Assembly (NCBI GenBank): GCA_023515745.1
Contig: JALECJ010000003.1
Coordinates: 836,478 to 900,477 of the forward strand
Source of the DNA: Amoeboaphelidium protococcarum
Taxonomy: Eukaryota > Aphelidiomycota > Aphelidea
Direction: 5' to 3'
Length of the DNA stretch: 64,000 nucleotides
Part shown: positions 1 through 12,605 of the stretch, piece after piece
Layout: each line of letters starts with the position of its first letter
How positions within the stretch are numbered: the first letter of the stretch is position 1
The notes under the pieces: generated by a model
Seen by the model: only the letters and a program-made list of their open reading frames with translations
The model's database searches: none
Told to the model about the DNA's origin: nothing
Translations under genes and position numbers: made by a program

Positions 1-2
1 AT

Positions 3-197
3 GGCTACAGAATGGACCCGGACAAGATTAAGCGACTCTACCGCTAGGCCAAGTAGATTATTGATCTGCGCGTGAACAATGATGAAAGAGTTGATCCAAC
101 TCAAATGTGGTCCGTTGCCTTGCATGAGCTGAAAGAAAAGAGCACAACTGTTCTGCGGAAGCATTAGTTTTAATGTATAAAAAGGTGGTACATTTGA
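3..197 (+). CDS. C-terminal end of an unknown protein (5' truncated by window edge)
   Basis: Reading frame 3 is open from the left edge to a TGA at 195-197 when TAA/TAG are read as Gln, giving about 64 residues. The stretch is charged and looks helical (it includes MDPDKIKRLYRQAKQ and ELKEKSTTVL). I do not recognise the family. The other two forward frames hit TGA within 85 bases, which supports this one. It converges on the Sel1 gene, whose stop codon lies 52 bp downstream. The real start lies outside the window, and an upstream intron cannot be excluded. Confidence 0.45.
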
Positions 198-249
198 TGC
201 GTGTATATTAAGTACAAATCATGATGATGTATATAATCAATTATTTCGA

Positions 250-1635
250 TCATTGTCGTTGGAATGTCAGCTCTTTTACTTTTGACATTGCATCTCGCGG
301 AGAGGACGGTTCAGCGCGACTGTTGCCGTTAGAGGCTTGATTAACAGCACCATCTTGATCTTGTCTTACAAACTCTGAATAATATCGAGCAAAAAATTCA
401 GAATACTTTCTCTTATATATCCATGATGTGCCATATTCTGTTCGTCCATTAGAAGCGGCAAGTCTATAATACGCGGACGAAAGTAGCCTACCATTTCCTA
501 GACGCAGGGACTCGTTGTAAATCTTGGCAATAGTGATCTAAGCCTCAATGTCACCGGCATCAGCAGCAAGTCTTAAGTGATATAATGCAGTAGACTTGGA
601 TGCGATCACACCTAGACCAAACCTGTAACACTGCCCAATTTCGTACAGAATAATGCCGAATTCGCGCTTTGAATTGTCAAGCGATGATTTTAATGATGAA
701 GCTGAAGACTTGGTATCAGTAACTTGCGATTCTGTATCCTATTGCTACTTCTTCATAATTAGCAGAAGCTTGATCACATCTGCTGATTTGAACGCAGCAT
801 GCACCAAACATGAAAATGCCAACAATTCATTGGACGTGCATCCCCATCCATGTAATAACGAGAGTCCTACTAGAAAGAAACCAATTGGGACATTGTTCAG
901 AGCGTGCTGCAGATACGCCTGAAAAGCTTGATCTAATTTGCCGTCATCTTGCAATTTAACAGCGTCCTCGAGGGAGACATTGTTCAAAGGTACACTAGGT
1001 GAGTCTTCTTCAATTTACGATGAAACCTGATCATTTGAGCTCCTAATAGACTCCAAATCCTACTCAGCAATTACGATATTATGCAGCGGTGACTATTGAT
1101 GAACGCGAAATGATTATTGAGCCATCCTAAGAGGACTCGGCCGCTAATCCATCGGAGTCTACGCGACTGACACATAACCTGATGAATCAAGATAATCCAG
1201 TACATGCAACATACTGAGAGCATTATTCGTAGTAGATGATGATAGCTTTGTGGCGCTTTAAAAAGGCGCCTTCTTCTTGTTATAAATCGACTAATCAGAT
1301 AACAATTGCAGATTATCGAGCCGTTGTTGAGACGTGGACATAGTGGTCGCTTTGAATTTTGATTAACCAGGATTGCTCGGCTTATCACTCAAAATACGCT
1401 TTATATTCTCATTGGACCTCTTTGCCTCTTCTAGTGATATTTGCAAATTTTTTAATTGAGACACAACTTCATCAATCGTCAAAGCATTTGGATTGAGGGG
1501 CACTAGCTTTATCAGCTGTTCGATAGGAATACAACCACAGCGATACAAAACCGAATGACCTTTCATTGACAATTTTTAAGGCTTTACACCATTTTCTTTA
1601 TCAGATTAAAAGAGTCGATTTATAAAGTTCAACAT
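250..1635 (-). CDS. Sel1-repeat protein, DSF2-like
   Basis: The model is 461 aa with no intron, from ATG 1635-1633 to TGA 252-250. The N-terminal half is low-complexity and Gln/Ser-rich. The C-terminal half carries Sel1-type helical repeats: a segment with LSLLHGWGC, then IGQCYRFGLGV, STALYHLRLAADAGD and a closing GTSWIYKRKY. A closing GxSWIxKxKY-type block is typical, as I remember it, of fungal DSF2/YBR007C-like Sel1 proteins. These proteins act as adaptors rather than enzymes, and the partner is unknown. An in-frame downstream ATG exists, but the 1635 start gives a contiguous N-terminus. Many Gln are TAA/TAG. Family call is good; the DSF2 link is inference. Confidence 0.7.
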
Positions 1636-1771
1636 TGCTCCAGAGTTTAATTTGCTATAATTATAATTATTGCCTAATTGTAATTGAAAGAAGAGGGGAT
1701 AATATGCAAAGACAGTTAACTGTTCAAAAGCATTGCACTATAAGGCGGAAAGCTAAAAATAGCATAATCAT

Positions 1772-2563
1772 TCATTGCAATTTATTTTGCATCAGTTCTA
1801 TGCTTAATATTAAACTAGACACCATGTGTTCTAGAGTAAATCCATCAAAAATATTTGTCAGCGGAATCTCGTTATGTATAATGGAATGAGCTTACTATTG
1901 ACTACATTAAACTTGATTAGTGGGAAACGAGCAGTCATTACCACAGCTGTCCTTTCCAAAAATCCAAAAGCAAAAGTACCAACTGTTCACCAATTTCTTC
2001 ACTGTAGGAACTGCAACAATGCCAAAGACATCTGGGCAGTCAATATAGTGGTCGTGCAAACACTTGAGTCCAATTTGAAGAGCTTAGCTATCGAACAGAG
2101 CCACCTCATTAAACTTTGCAGATTCCAGATTGACATGAGTGAAATACTAGTCCCCAAGTTCATCCACATACTTTTGAGGAAGTATTAAAGTGGGCATCTA
2201 ACTTAATTGACGCGTTGTTTCATCGGCAGCCTCGTTTGCACCTTTTTCACTTGAAACAACACGGCACGATCTTGATCGCCCTCTGGCAGACTGTAAATCA
2301 ACTTGATAATCAGAGATTGACGGTGATAAGCCTTTTAATAAAGTCACTTCATCACCAACTTAATGTTGATTGTCTTCATATTAAATCCAGTTATCACAGC
2401 TATCATCAAAGAATGAAGTAAAATTGCATAGCTCTTCCACTTCAACTTTTAGGCCATTAGATACTGAGTACTGTCGGTTTTTATGATCTTGATGAGATAT
2501 ACTGTTTCCTCCTTTTGGCTGATCAGATTGCAACTGGCCACCTTTCAACTTGCTGAAATCCAT
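1772..2563 (-). CDS. Unknown protein
   Basis: This frame is 263 aa, starts MDFSKLKGGQLQSDQPKGG, and ends in TGA at 1774-1772 under the Gln code. The N-terminal third is polar. The C-terminal part has a more ordered look, with VALFDSQALQIGLKCL, VDELGDQYF, and a Trp/Cys-rich stretch (SWYFCFWIFGKDSCG). I recognise no domain. The frame stays open upstream of the chosen ATG, so the N-terminus could be longer or preceded by an intron. It is transcribed in the same direction as the Sel1 gene, 136 bp away. The even distribution of hydrophobic residues suggests a real gene rather than chance. Confidence 0.5.
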
Positions 2564-2996
2564 CTGCGATCCAAAATTGTAGATTTTGACTATGAGAACT
2601 TACAATTACTTTATAACTGATGAAGGTGTTCTTGAGAGCTATTGGTGTATCGTGAAAGACGAATTCTAACCTTAGCGATCAGAAAGGTCAAGGAGACTAT
2701 TGTGAGATCCATAACTCGCGTAAACCTCAACCAATGATTTACTTCTAGCATGAGTAAGTTAAAGCAATTGGTATATGTTCTCTTGAGAGATTACAAGATC
2801 TGCTAAAATCGACAAACTTCTAAAAGAGCTACATGGTACAATTAATCGCTAGAAAATTAACACCGGTAGAACAATTAAAGATACCAGACGAGTTTCAATT
2901 CATTGCAATTACATTCATTCATTCAGTATTTCATTTCACATTGCGGTATTTCAATATTTCTTTTGGATGCTACAGTATTATGTACAAATGAGACTA
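2564..2996. other. Intergenic, nothing recognised
   Basis: This is 433 bp between the unknown gene's start and the stop of the first F-box-like gene. It is AT-rich. I see no long frame, no RNA gene and no splice-site pairs ending TGTAG that would connect exons. It probably holds the promoter of the unknown gene. Confidence 0.4.
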
Positions 2997-4892
2997 TCAA
3001 TCCTCAGCTTTGACGCGATCGACGTTTTTTTCCCCAAGTCTTTGCATTTCAGCATTGATAAGATCTGTCACCAGATTCAAATTAGCCAATTAATCAACAA
3101 ATTGGAGATAAAAGTACGTACTTATTCCATGACTGCCATACAACTTCAACAGCTTTATTGCCAATATTTCAATTTCTGGATACTCTACAGATTGCAAATG
3201 TTTCAGCAGCATTGATGGAAATTTCGGATGGCAAAGTCGATAGTCATCCTGAGAAGCGCAAATTTAATCAACGAAATCCTTGATGGCAATTGTCCTTAAA
3301 TCAGCATATTTCATTAAATCATCAAGCAAATACTGCACGACTTTACAGATAGTGATTTCATCTGGTTAAATTCCACGAACGAGCAAGTGGAAGCGGTCAA
3401 TATACGGCACGTCTTCCTAATTGTCAAGTTATAGAAAGGAATACTCAGAATCATCCCAAAACGCGCAAAAATAAAGATCAGCCAAGTACTTGATACATTC
3501 GGATAAACTTTCACGTTGTTTTTCTCCCAAAATATCAACAAAAAGACTCATCGCAGTTGTAATACCCAAATGAATGTCAGAATTGAGTTCTTCATCACTC
3601 AAAAGGCCAGATACAATCTGTTTGCAATTCTCGCGTGTCGCATCAACATCATCGCACAAAGACTGAGAGATGGGAACAATATGGAAGTTTTTCCAATTTC
3701 TACACCAAGCAATCCTCTCTACAACATTCTTAACGATGGATTGATCGAGTGGGGAATCGCTTGAAACCTTTCGAGCAATCATGCGATATAAAGCGTTCTA
3801 GCCATCAGAAAACATTCCATACTCACTAACGATCTGGGCGAGCATACTAGCGCATGGTTTCGATGGAAGCAGCTTCTCAAATGCAGGCAGAACAGACTTA
3901 CAAAACAGCTAATAAGGAATAAATCGGAATAACTCACATGCATCTTCGTTTAAACCCAGGAATTCGTTATCACTTCCATCGTCGCTGTTTTCTGACGCGG
4001 TGAAAGTATCAATGCTCGAGTTCAGCTCCTAGGTGTTGTCCAGAATCATGCTCACAACTTTGTCTACTAACATTTGGTGGCACTATTCACTCTCGACATA
4101 GTCCTCTTAAATCAGAAGTTTGGCCACCGAGATAATTTCACGGCAACAAGAAGTCAACTCAATTCTTAGTAATAAGAGATCGCGAAGTGAACCACTGTAC
4201 ACAGGACCGAGTACTTTTGAATAGCCTTGAATTCGATTCAAGTCCAATTGGCTCTCCAACTGTACAATCAGTGCAAATCCATACTCCAAGGCAAATTCGG
4301 AAAAATATCTGAATTGTTTAGACTTATATGGCTTTTAAACTGAAGATTAGAGCGAATCACTAACTAGAATGAGTTAATCTTCACAGTCCAAACACAATAA
4401 CTCATTCTCATCAAACTATCCATTCAACCCCAATTCTTCATAGAATTAAGCAAAATCTTCAAATGGTGTGGCATTGACAACATTATCGTCACATTGAAAC
4501 TTGGACGATATGGCTTTAATCCAATTCGCTGGCATTTGGGAGAACAGTTCCTCATCCAAGACCTTTCCAGTCTTTATGCTATACACAAACTACTTGAGCA
4601 CTTCATTACGCGTAATGCTGTCATCCAAAACGTACAAGTAGTCATCGACAGTCTCTAATCCAAGAAATGAGTAGTGGAATATTCTAATAGCTGTCATGCA
4701 AGGTCCCAGAAACTTTAACAAGCAGTTTCTCACGAACAATCTGTTAGACTGGACAGTTTTATGCAGCCATCTGCAGCTCAATGACATCTGCGCCAAGTCC
4801 AGAGGTGAGAGGTAGAAAGGCAGAGCTGACTCTGGCTAATTGATGAAGAATTCTAGTAATTCACTTGTTGATCCAGCGTGTTTCATCTCCAT
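2997..4892 (-). CDS. F-box-like protein, family member A
   Basis: The model is 631 aa from ATG 4892-4890 to TGA 2999-2997. Residues about 30-60 form an F-box-like helix pair (YLSPLDLAQMSLSCRWL), followed by FVRNCLLKFLGPCMTA and DDYLYVLDDSI. The rest is a long alpha-helical array without a domain I know. It is clearly paralogous to member B, its divergent neighbour (YLTPDALLELSMCCKWF and DDYMYFLDDSI at the same places). F-box proteins usually dock substrates to SKP1-cullin ubiquitin ligases; that role is inferred here from the short motif only. The two ATGs lie 6 bp apart and the upstream one was chosen. The 141-bp gap to member B must hold both promoters. Confidence 0.65.
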
Positions 4893-5033
4893 TGTGACTG
4901 TTTTGATTCGTCAAGAAATTGGCTGGCGATCATTCAGGGGCGATCAACAAACTCGTTTCGCATTTCGTTCTTTTCTTCTCTCCCGTGGAATCGGCACCAT
5001 AAAAGCCAATAATTACTACCAGCTCTGGGTATA

Positions 5034-6881
5034 ATGAAGAGAACACGCGTTGAATCTTCAACCGAACTGCTAGAATTTTATCTTTACGAGCTAGATTCTG
5101 AATTATTCTCGTATTTGACTCCAGATGCGCTATTGGAATTGTCCATGTGCTGTAAATGGTTCTAACGATTTGTGATGCAAAACAAGAGATTAGTGAAATT
5201 ATGTTATTTCAAATACTTTGGGCCGTGTATGACTGCATTGAAGATTTATCAACACAAGTATCTTGAATTAGAATCTACCGATGATTACATGTATTTCTTG
5301 GATGACAGTATAACGTTTAATGAAGCATTGAAGTAATTTCTGTTCAGTGTTAAAGCAAGACTGCTTAAGAATCAATAATTTGCAGCTTTAATACCTGATA
5401 ATTGGATAATGGCAATGTCTTTTAAGTTTGATTGTCATATATACAATGTTGATGGTGAATAATTTTAAGACTTTTATAACTTATTTCGAGATTGGGGTCT
5501 TATGGACTAGTTTGATAACAATGAGCTGCTGTGTTTAGATGAAGAGGACCTTAACGAGATCATATGTGGTCAATTACGGAGTTAACTTGGTTAGCCGTTC
5601 AAGTCCAAGGCATATGGATTCTTTGCAGAGTTTGTCATTGAAAATGGATTTGGTTTAATGATGTGGGATGAGGAAGAGTTGACTGAGGATCGCGTCAATC
5701 TGTATATTAACACTCTTGGTCCGCTATTTAGAGGGCCAATGAGCGAGTACGTTCGTTCTAGATTCAAGGACAGCGCATGGTATCGCGAATACAAGCATTT
5801 AATTGGCTATATATAAAAAGCGGACAACTTAAGCCTGGAGCAGTGCTAATACATTATAGCTGATAAATTCGCGTCTAGTGTGATGTCGTCGGGTAACAAC
5901 GGAAGTACTGATAATTTTTGTGATCTCATTTGGGCCATTTTTGATTCATCGCGCAACGATGTTGTTGTTGAAGGACTGACTGAAGATGCTTTTTGGCTAA
6001 TTGATTACATTCCATGCGATATATTCTGCTAAGTTGTGATGCCCGCTTTCTATCATCATATGCCGTAAAATCGAGTATCGAGCATCCTGGTTTGGTTCGC
6101 TGTCCATTATTGTATGTTTGATGATCCTTCCAATAGTCTGTATGAATTGATTGCCGCTAGAATCACATGTGGTTCTTCTCAAGACTATACTTTTGTCATT
6201 GATATCCTATTGGTCATTGCAAGGTGCAGAATTTATAAATATTTTGAAATCTAACCTATCTCTTAATCTATGATTGCCGCCGAGAGAGCTTCAGTGAAAT
6301 GTCGTTCTATCGTACTTGATTTTATCAATCATGGTAATGACAAAGTTATAAAATCATTAGGAATTCCTACTATAATGCGCTTATTCCATGATGTTCTTGG
6401 TGACGAGTGCGTTGAGCTTTTAGTCGAAGGTATCCGTTTGTTGGGATAATATCATTTAACGGAGAGAACGGATCTTGACTAGCAGTGGCACTAGGTCTCT
6501 TAAGAGGAACGATAATTTTATAAAGCCTTTAATTCCGGATATTATTCGCTGTCTGTCAGCTTAATTGTATCATATCTGCTTCAGGAATTGTTTACTGGCT
6601 ATCCGCTCTCCAGTTATGCAATCGAGTAATACTTTACTGAAATCTGGTTTGTCGAGTGCACCACAGTATGCCGTCCGTAGTTTTCAATAATGCTATTGAA
6701 ACATTTAAAAGCGCTTGATTATCCGCGTATCGAATCGTGCATTATAAAATTGCTGTACGTCTATGACCGCTAGGATTCAAGTGGCAATTCTTTGCAGACG
6801 TTTGTTGAAGAATTGACTATGAAAGATTTTATGACCGATCAAGTTCACTACCAAGTTGAAGAACTGCAGAGAAACGCGTGA
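5034..6881 (+). CDS. F-box-like protein, family member B
   Basis: The model is 615 aa from ATG 5034 to TGA 6879-6881, with no intron. It begins MKRTRVESSTELLEFYLYEL and has the F-box-like segment YLTPDALLELSMCCKWF near residue 30. Member A carries matching blocks in the same order, for example LLCLDEEDLNE here and LLCLDCEDQ in A, and a shared LKHLKALDYP / LKHLQSVEYP block near the C-terminus. The body looks like a helical repeat solenoid. The substrate is unknown. A and B form a head-to-head pair, which suggests inverted duplication of one ancestor. TAA/TAG Gln codons are spread through the whole frame. Confidence 0.65.
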
Positions 6882-7139
6882 ATTTTGGAAAATTTAGGGA
6901 GATTTGATGATGAGAACTGGCTTTGAATGAAAAATCTCAATTTGAAATACAATTGCTTCTTATTATTTAGTTTACGTACTTGAAACGCTTGCTCGTGAAT
7001 ATTCCATTGTTTCTATTTTCCCATCAGTCTGATTAAGTAGAAACTATTGATCCAATCAGATTTAGCCGCTCTTCTAAGACATTTCGCTTCTTCCCTCCGT
7101 TGGAAATTAAATCTACTCTAGCATATTTACTGAGGAATA

Positions 7140-9566
7140 ATGATGTTGTATCAATATCTCTATGTGTCCGATCAGTCTCTGCATAAGTATCTCAGCCCCA
7201 AAGATATACTAGAATTATCTTTGAGTACAAAGTGGCTGTAATCATTTGTGCATGAAGAGAGGAAGTTCACTCGTGATTTGTACTGGCATTATTATAGACC
7301 TAAACTCGCTGCATTCCGCATTAAAGATCACTCGTATCTGAATTTACACTCTAAATAGGATTATATGTATTTCATGCACGATAGTTTGCGCTCTATACTC
7401 ATAGATGATGTCTCACTGCGTCGCTATGATCCTCTGTCCTGGATGCGTTAAGAAGTTGATGAAGTAATTAGCTAATCTTGGCGAGATGCTATCAATGAAT
7501 TTGTAAATCGGCAAACTAAATCAAGTAATGGCTAGTCTAACATCTATACTCCATCCAAAAATGGGTAGGATGAAGCTTCTTCGCTCTTGCAATCGGTCGT
7601 GCATCTTGTAGCCTAGAATGTCGATGCAGTTGATATTGCTGCGCTTTAGGCCAAGTTTGGACAAGTTGAAATAACGCCGTATCGCCGTAATGCGCTCGCT
7701 GATCATGGTCATTTGTATTTGATTAAAAGCCTCTCCGCGATGAGCATCTCCTTCGTGGCTGATATTGTAGTTACAGTGGAAGATTTTTTCAACTTTAGAA
7801 TTTCCTCTAAAGGCCACAAGCTGTTCATTGATTACCTGTGGAAAGAGTGCTAGAGAATGAGCTGGTCAGTGTTTCGAGTTTATACTGTGTATTTAAGGCA
7901 CACCAATTAATTACCGGATCCGATTTATCGTCGTCTATGCACTAGATATTTCAAGTTGAGTTTTATCAAATTTAGTCATTGGTAATACTAGGAAATTATA
8001 TCAATTTGCGAGATGAATGAGAGTGATGGGACCGATGTTTAGATGGACAAAGGTAAGAAGTTTATCATAAATGACCGCAGATACATTGCCATTGACTTTA
8101 TTGAAATGTTATCAATGGTTGATTATCGTGAGATTGAAAGCTTTCTGGTTGGTGCCTTCCAGCCAAGTAGCGGAGAAGAACGCAGAGGTTAAGAACCTTT
8201 CTAGTTAATCATAGCTATACTCGATTATTATGGTGAGCTGTAGAATGTCGGCAACATTGTCTTTAATGATATTAAACGCGCTATAGGTTTGTATAAAGTG
8301 AATGCGTAGTCTCGTGTGGAAGCGTTCTGCAGATATGCCATCTATAACTTGCCAAAAGACTATCGTCTATTGAATGAGATTGTCAATTCTAGTGAGTAAG
8401 CTAGAAAAAATGCTATCTGGATAATGGCTCAGTTCGAAGATGAAAAATATCACGAGCAGTTATTTGAGTTTATGCTCAGACAGATTGGCCCATTAACTTT
8501 GGACGAATAAGTGTATGCTTTCTCTAGTGTACTAAATGCCAGATCAGTAGTTAATGATATTGCGTTGGATCAACCAAAGTAATCATAACGGTCCTCTTCG
8601 TTGAATTAGAACTCTAAATCAAGCAAGGCTTAAACTTTATAGTTGGATTAACTTTATAGTAGGATCATGTGTATGGTTGAAAAGCTTGGTGGATTTGATA
8701 TGGTGCACTCATTTCTTAAAAGTTTTAAAGTTTATTAGATTTCGACTAAATCAGCGAGATTACTTTCAAGATTATTGATGGATTTGAATTGTAGAGATGC
8801 GTATACTGATGTGGAATAAATCGCAGCGCATGTTGCTCTTTAATATCTCAATGGATTTTACAACACGCTTGGTGTTTTGCTATCGTCATATTTAACTGAT
8901 GGTGTTCCCTTTGCATCTTCAGTCGCAGCGGTAAAAGACCAGTTGTCTAGTGAACAGCTGCAGGCATTGTGCAGAGATATGACTGTGGATGCATGTAGAG
9001 GACTCGGTTTTGAATAGGAGCATTATGACTCGTTTGCTCATTAACTGCAAGCCGCATTCTCTTGTTCAGATAGAACTAAGTTGTCCGAGTTTGCGCGTAT
9101 TATGAAATTGGTTTATGATACGAACGAGCATTTGACCTTATCTCAAGATGCTTAAGATGCTTGTCATTCATTGTTACTAATTCTGTTGGAAAATAATATA
9201 TCACATTCCAAGATCTATAAGGCATTGCCAGTTAAAGCGTACCAAGACAAATTGTGGCACTTGCTATATCTGAAAGTGTTGATCGAAGTAAATTTACGTC
9301 CTCAAGATCTATAATCTGAAATCTAGGAGTTGTGGGATGTGATTAATGAGCGCGTCTCTAGTCTCAAGTCTAATCGAAGTGTCAAGGAGATTAGCGAATT
9401 TAAATGTGCATTGTTGGAAGTCACTTCTTCATTATCTCAAAATTCAAAAGGTAAAAAGATTATTCAAGAATTTTAGCAGGTGGTTGAATCTGCTCAAGTC
9501 GCACAGTCATAGAAAGTTGAAGAGATTCGGGCTGAGAATAAAGCCAAGAAGGCGCGTATTGAGTGA
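7140..9566 (+). CDS. F-box-like protein, family member C
   Basis: The model is 808 aa. The start is fixed by an in-frame TGA at 7131-7133 just upstream of ATG 7140. The N-terminus MMLYQYLYVSDQSLHKYLSP leads into the F-box-like YLSPKDILELSLSTKWL, then DLYWHYYRPKLAAFRIK and DYMYFMHDSLR. The long remainder is alpha-helical, and the C-terminus is Lys/Glu-rich (EEIRAENKAKKARIE). It is closely related at nucleotide and protein level to D and E downstream, and more distantly to A and B. The role is inferred as a ubiquitin-ligase substrate adaptor. TGA at 9564-9566 is the only stop in frame. Confidence 0.7.
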
Positions 9567-10219
9567 TTACGGTTTAACTCTGAGACAAGAGATTAGCGCA
9601 CATTATTGAGTGAATGAATTGAGGGATTATTATAATTGCATTCTATTTTAATTAACATAGGAGATATCCGTCCAACTTTTGTACTGTATAAAACTCTTTA
9701 TTTCATCTTTGAGAAGTACGAGGCTTTGAGGAGTTCAAAATAGGCCAATCTTGTATCAACTTAGCCTGAAACGCCTCTTTAAGATGAGATTTGTTTTAAC
9801 TTGATGCTTGATTTTAGCTGATGAAATCACCCTTCGGCTAAAGCCTATTAAATAAAAGACTACGCGTCCCAAACGTGCGTTAACTAGAATTTAAAATTTT
9901 TGCGCGAGAACTAATAAATTTATGTGACCAAGTCCTTATGATTATTGAGCTAAAGCTCTTGGCACGTTTCAAGCACTTTTTTATACACAAAAGAGCGGAA
10001 ATAACTGTAAATCCCTTTTACAGTATGTCTCATATCCACTTCACTCTTTATACTTATTCTTAACAATGTTATGTGTTTGCAATTACTTGTACACTATTCC
10101 GAACCAATTGTAAGATGGAACGAAAGATTCAACCAGATTGCGCCATGCAACTAAAAATGTATCAAAAATTATCAACCCCCTTTCCTCTTGCACTAAGACA
10201 CATTAGTAACTTATCAACC
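9567..10219. other. Intergenic between F-box copies; shared upstream block
   Basis: This is 653 bp. About 10119-10219 resembles 13139-13250 upstream of copy E (shared CGAAA..TC.AA.CAGA.CGCCATG.AACT core), so promoter DNA was duplicated with the genes. A frame near 9660-9825 stays open under the Gln code but lacks a clear start. I do not call it a gene. Confidence 0.35.
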
Positions 10220-12605
10220 ATGATGTTGTATTAATTTTTCCACGTCCCCGATTAATCTCTGCATAAGTATCTCAGTCCAAAAGATTTATTCTAGTTGTAT
10301 TTGAGTACTAAATGGCTATAATCCTTTGTACGTGAAGAGAGGAAGTTCACTCGTGATTTGTACTGGCATTATTATGGACCTCCACTCGCTGCATTCCGCA
10401 TCAAGACTCACTCATATTTAAACTTACACTCCAAATAGGATTACATATATTTCATGCACGACGTTTTGCGCACTCTGTAAATTGACGATGTTTTACTACG
10501 TTAAGATCCTACATCCCGGACGCGTTCTAAAGTGGTAAGCGATGAACTAATTAGCCAAGCTTGGCGAGATGCAATTAATGAATTTGTAAATTCGCAAATT
10601 AAATCAGCAGATTCTAATGACAAGCCTAATGTCTCTGTACTATCCAGAAATGCGTAGGATGAAGTTTCTTCGCTCTTGACACCTGTTGTGCATACCGTAG
10701 TCTAGAATGTCGATGCAGTTGATGCTGCTGCGCTTCAAGCCAAGTTTGGTCATATTGAAATGACTCCTTATCGCCACGATGCACTGGCTCATTATGGTCA
10801 TTTGTTTTTGATTGAAAATTTTATAGCAGCGAGAGTCTAGATAGGGTTTGAAACTGTAGTTAAATTGGAAGATTTTTTTAGATTCAAAATGTCCTAAAAA
10901 AGCCGCACGCTGTTTATTGATTATCTATGGAATGAGTGCCAGAATATGAGCTGGTCAGTATTTAGCGGTTATACTGTGTATCTAAGGCATTACAATTAAT
11001 TACCGGATCCGATTTATAGTCGTTTATGCACTCGATATCTCAAGTTGAGTTTCATCAATTTCAGTTATTGGAAGTTCCGCGAAATTGTAACAAGTATGCG
11101 AGATGAATGAGAGTGATGGGACCGATGTCTAAATGGACAAAGGTAAGAAGTTTATCATAAGTGACCACAGATAAATTGAACTTGACTTTATCGATATGTT
11201 ATCTATGGTTGATTATCGTGAGATTGAAAGCTTTCTGGTTGGTGCCCTTTAGCCAAGTAGTGGAGAAGAACAGAGGGGTTAAGAACCTTCTTAGATAATA
11301 ATAGCTATACTCGATTTTTATGATGAATTGTAGAATGTCGATAATATTATCTTCAATGATATTAAACGCGCTATAGATTTGTATAAAGTGAATGCGTAGT
11401 CTCACGTGGAAGCGTTTTGCAGATATGCCGTCTACAACTTGCCAAAAGACTACTCCCTGTTGAATAAAATTGTCAATTCTAGTGATTTAGTTAGAAAGAA
11501 TGCTATCTGGATAATGACTTAATTTGAAGATGAAAAAGATCACGCTAAATTATTCGACTTTATGCTCGGACAGATTGGCGCTTTGACGTTGGACGAATAT
11601 GTGTATGCTTTCTCTAGTGTACTAAATGCCCAGTCAGTAGTTGATGATGTTCAACGGGCTCAAAATAAGTAAAAACAAGAGTCTTCTTCGTTGAATTCAA
11701 ACTCTTAATTAAGTAAGGCTTCAAATGAATTGTTGGGTTAAGTTTATGGTAGGATTACGTGTATGATTGAAAAGCTTGGTGGGTTCGATATGGTGCACTC
11801 GTTTCTTAAAAGTTTTAAAATTGAATAGATTTCGACTTAATCAGCGAGATTACTCTCAAGATTATTGATAGATTTGAATTGTAGAGATGCTTATGCTGAT
11901 GTGGATTAGATTGCAGTACACGTTGCTCTTCAATATATCAACAGGCATGAGGACATTCTTGTTGTTTTGCTGTAGTCTTATCTAGCTGATGGTGTTCCTT
12001 TTGCATCTTCAGTTGCAGCAGTTAAACAGCAATTGTCAACTGAAAAGCAGTAAGCATTATGTAAAGATATGACTTTGGAGATATGGACAAGACTGGGCTT
12101 TGAGTAGTAACAGTACGATTCATTCTTGCATCAGTTGACTGCTGCTATTAACGGTCCTGACGAGAATCAATTGTCAGAGATGGCGCGTATACTCAAATTA
12201 GTATACGATTGTAATGATAGTTTGGATTTGTCTCGAGATGCTCGTTATGCTTGCTAGTAATTGTTAATGCAAATTTTGAGTAGTAATACATCTCATTCTT
12301 TGATCTTTAAAGCGCTACCTGCTAAAGCATATCAAGAAAAGTTGTGGCATTTGTTGTATCTGGAAGTTCTGATTAAAATGAATTATAGAAGTTCTGAAAA
12401 GCTATAATCTGAAATCTAGTCGCTATGGAGCGTAATGGATGAGCGTGTCTCTGGTATCAAATCTGACAGAGGCAGCGAGATTTATTATTTTAAGTGCGCA
12501 CTGCTGGATGTCAGTTCTTTATTTTCTAAGGATATTACAATTATGAAGATTATTCAAGAGTTTTAGGAAGTGGTTGAATATGCTCAATTTGCATAGTAGT
12601 AGTGA
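10220..12605 (+). pseudogene. F-box-like family member D, frameshifted copy
   Basis: It starts like copies C and E (MMLYQFFHVPDQSLHKYLSP) and aligns with C along its whole length. At about 11085-11100 it has one extra base relative to C: after the shared GAAATT, C has 18 bases to the end of GCGAGATG and D has 19. The frame from ATG 10220 therefore stops at TGA 11108-11110 after 296 codons. Moving to the next frame at 11109 restores the family protein for a further 498 codons, to TGA 12603-12605, about 30 codons short of the C and E ends. No GT...TGTAG intron spans the site. I read it as a decaying paralogue. A sequencing error or programmed frameshift is the alternative. Confidence 0.65.
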
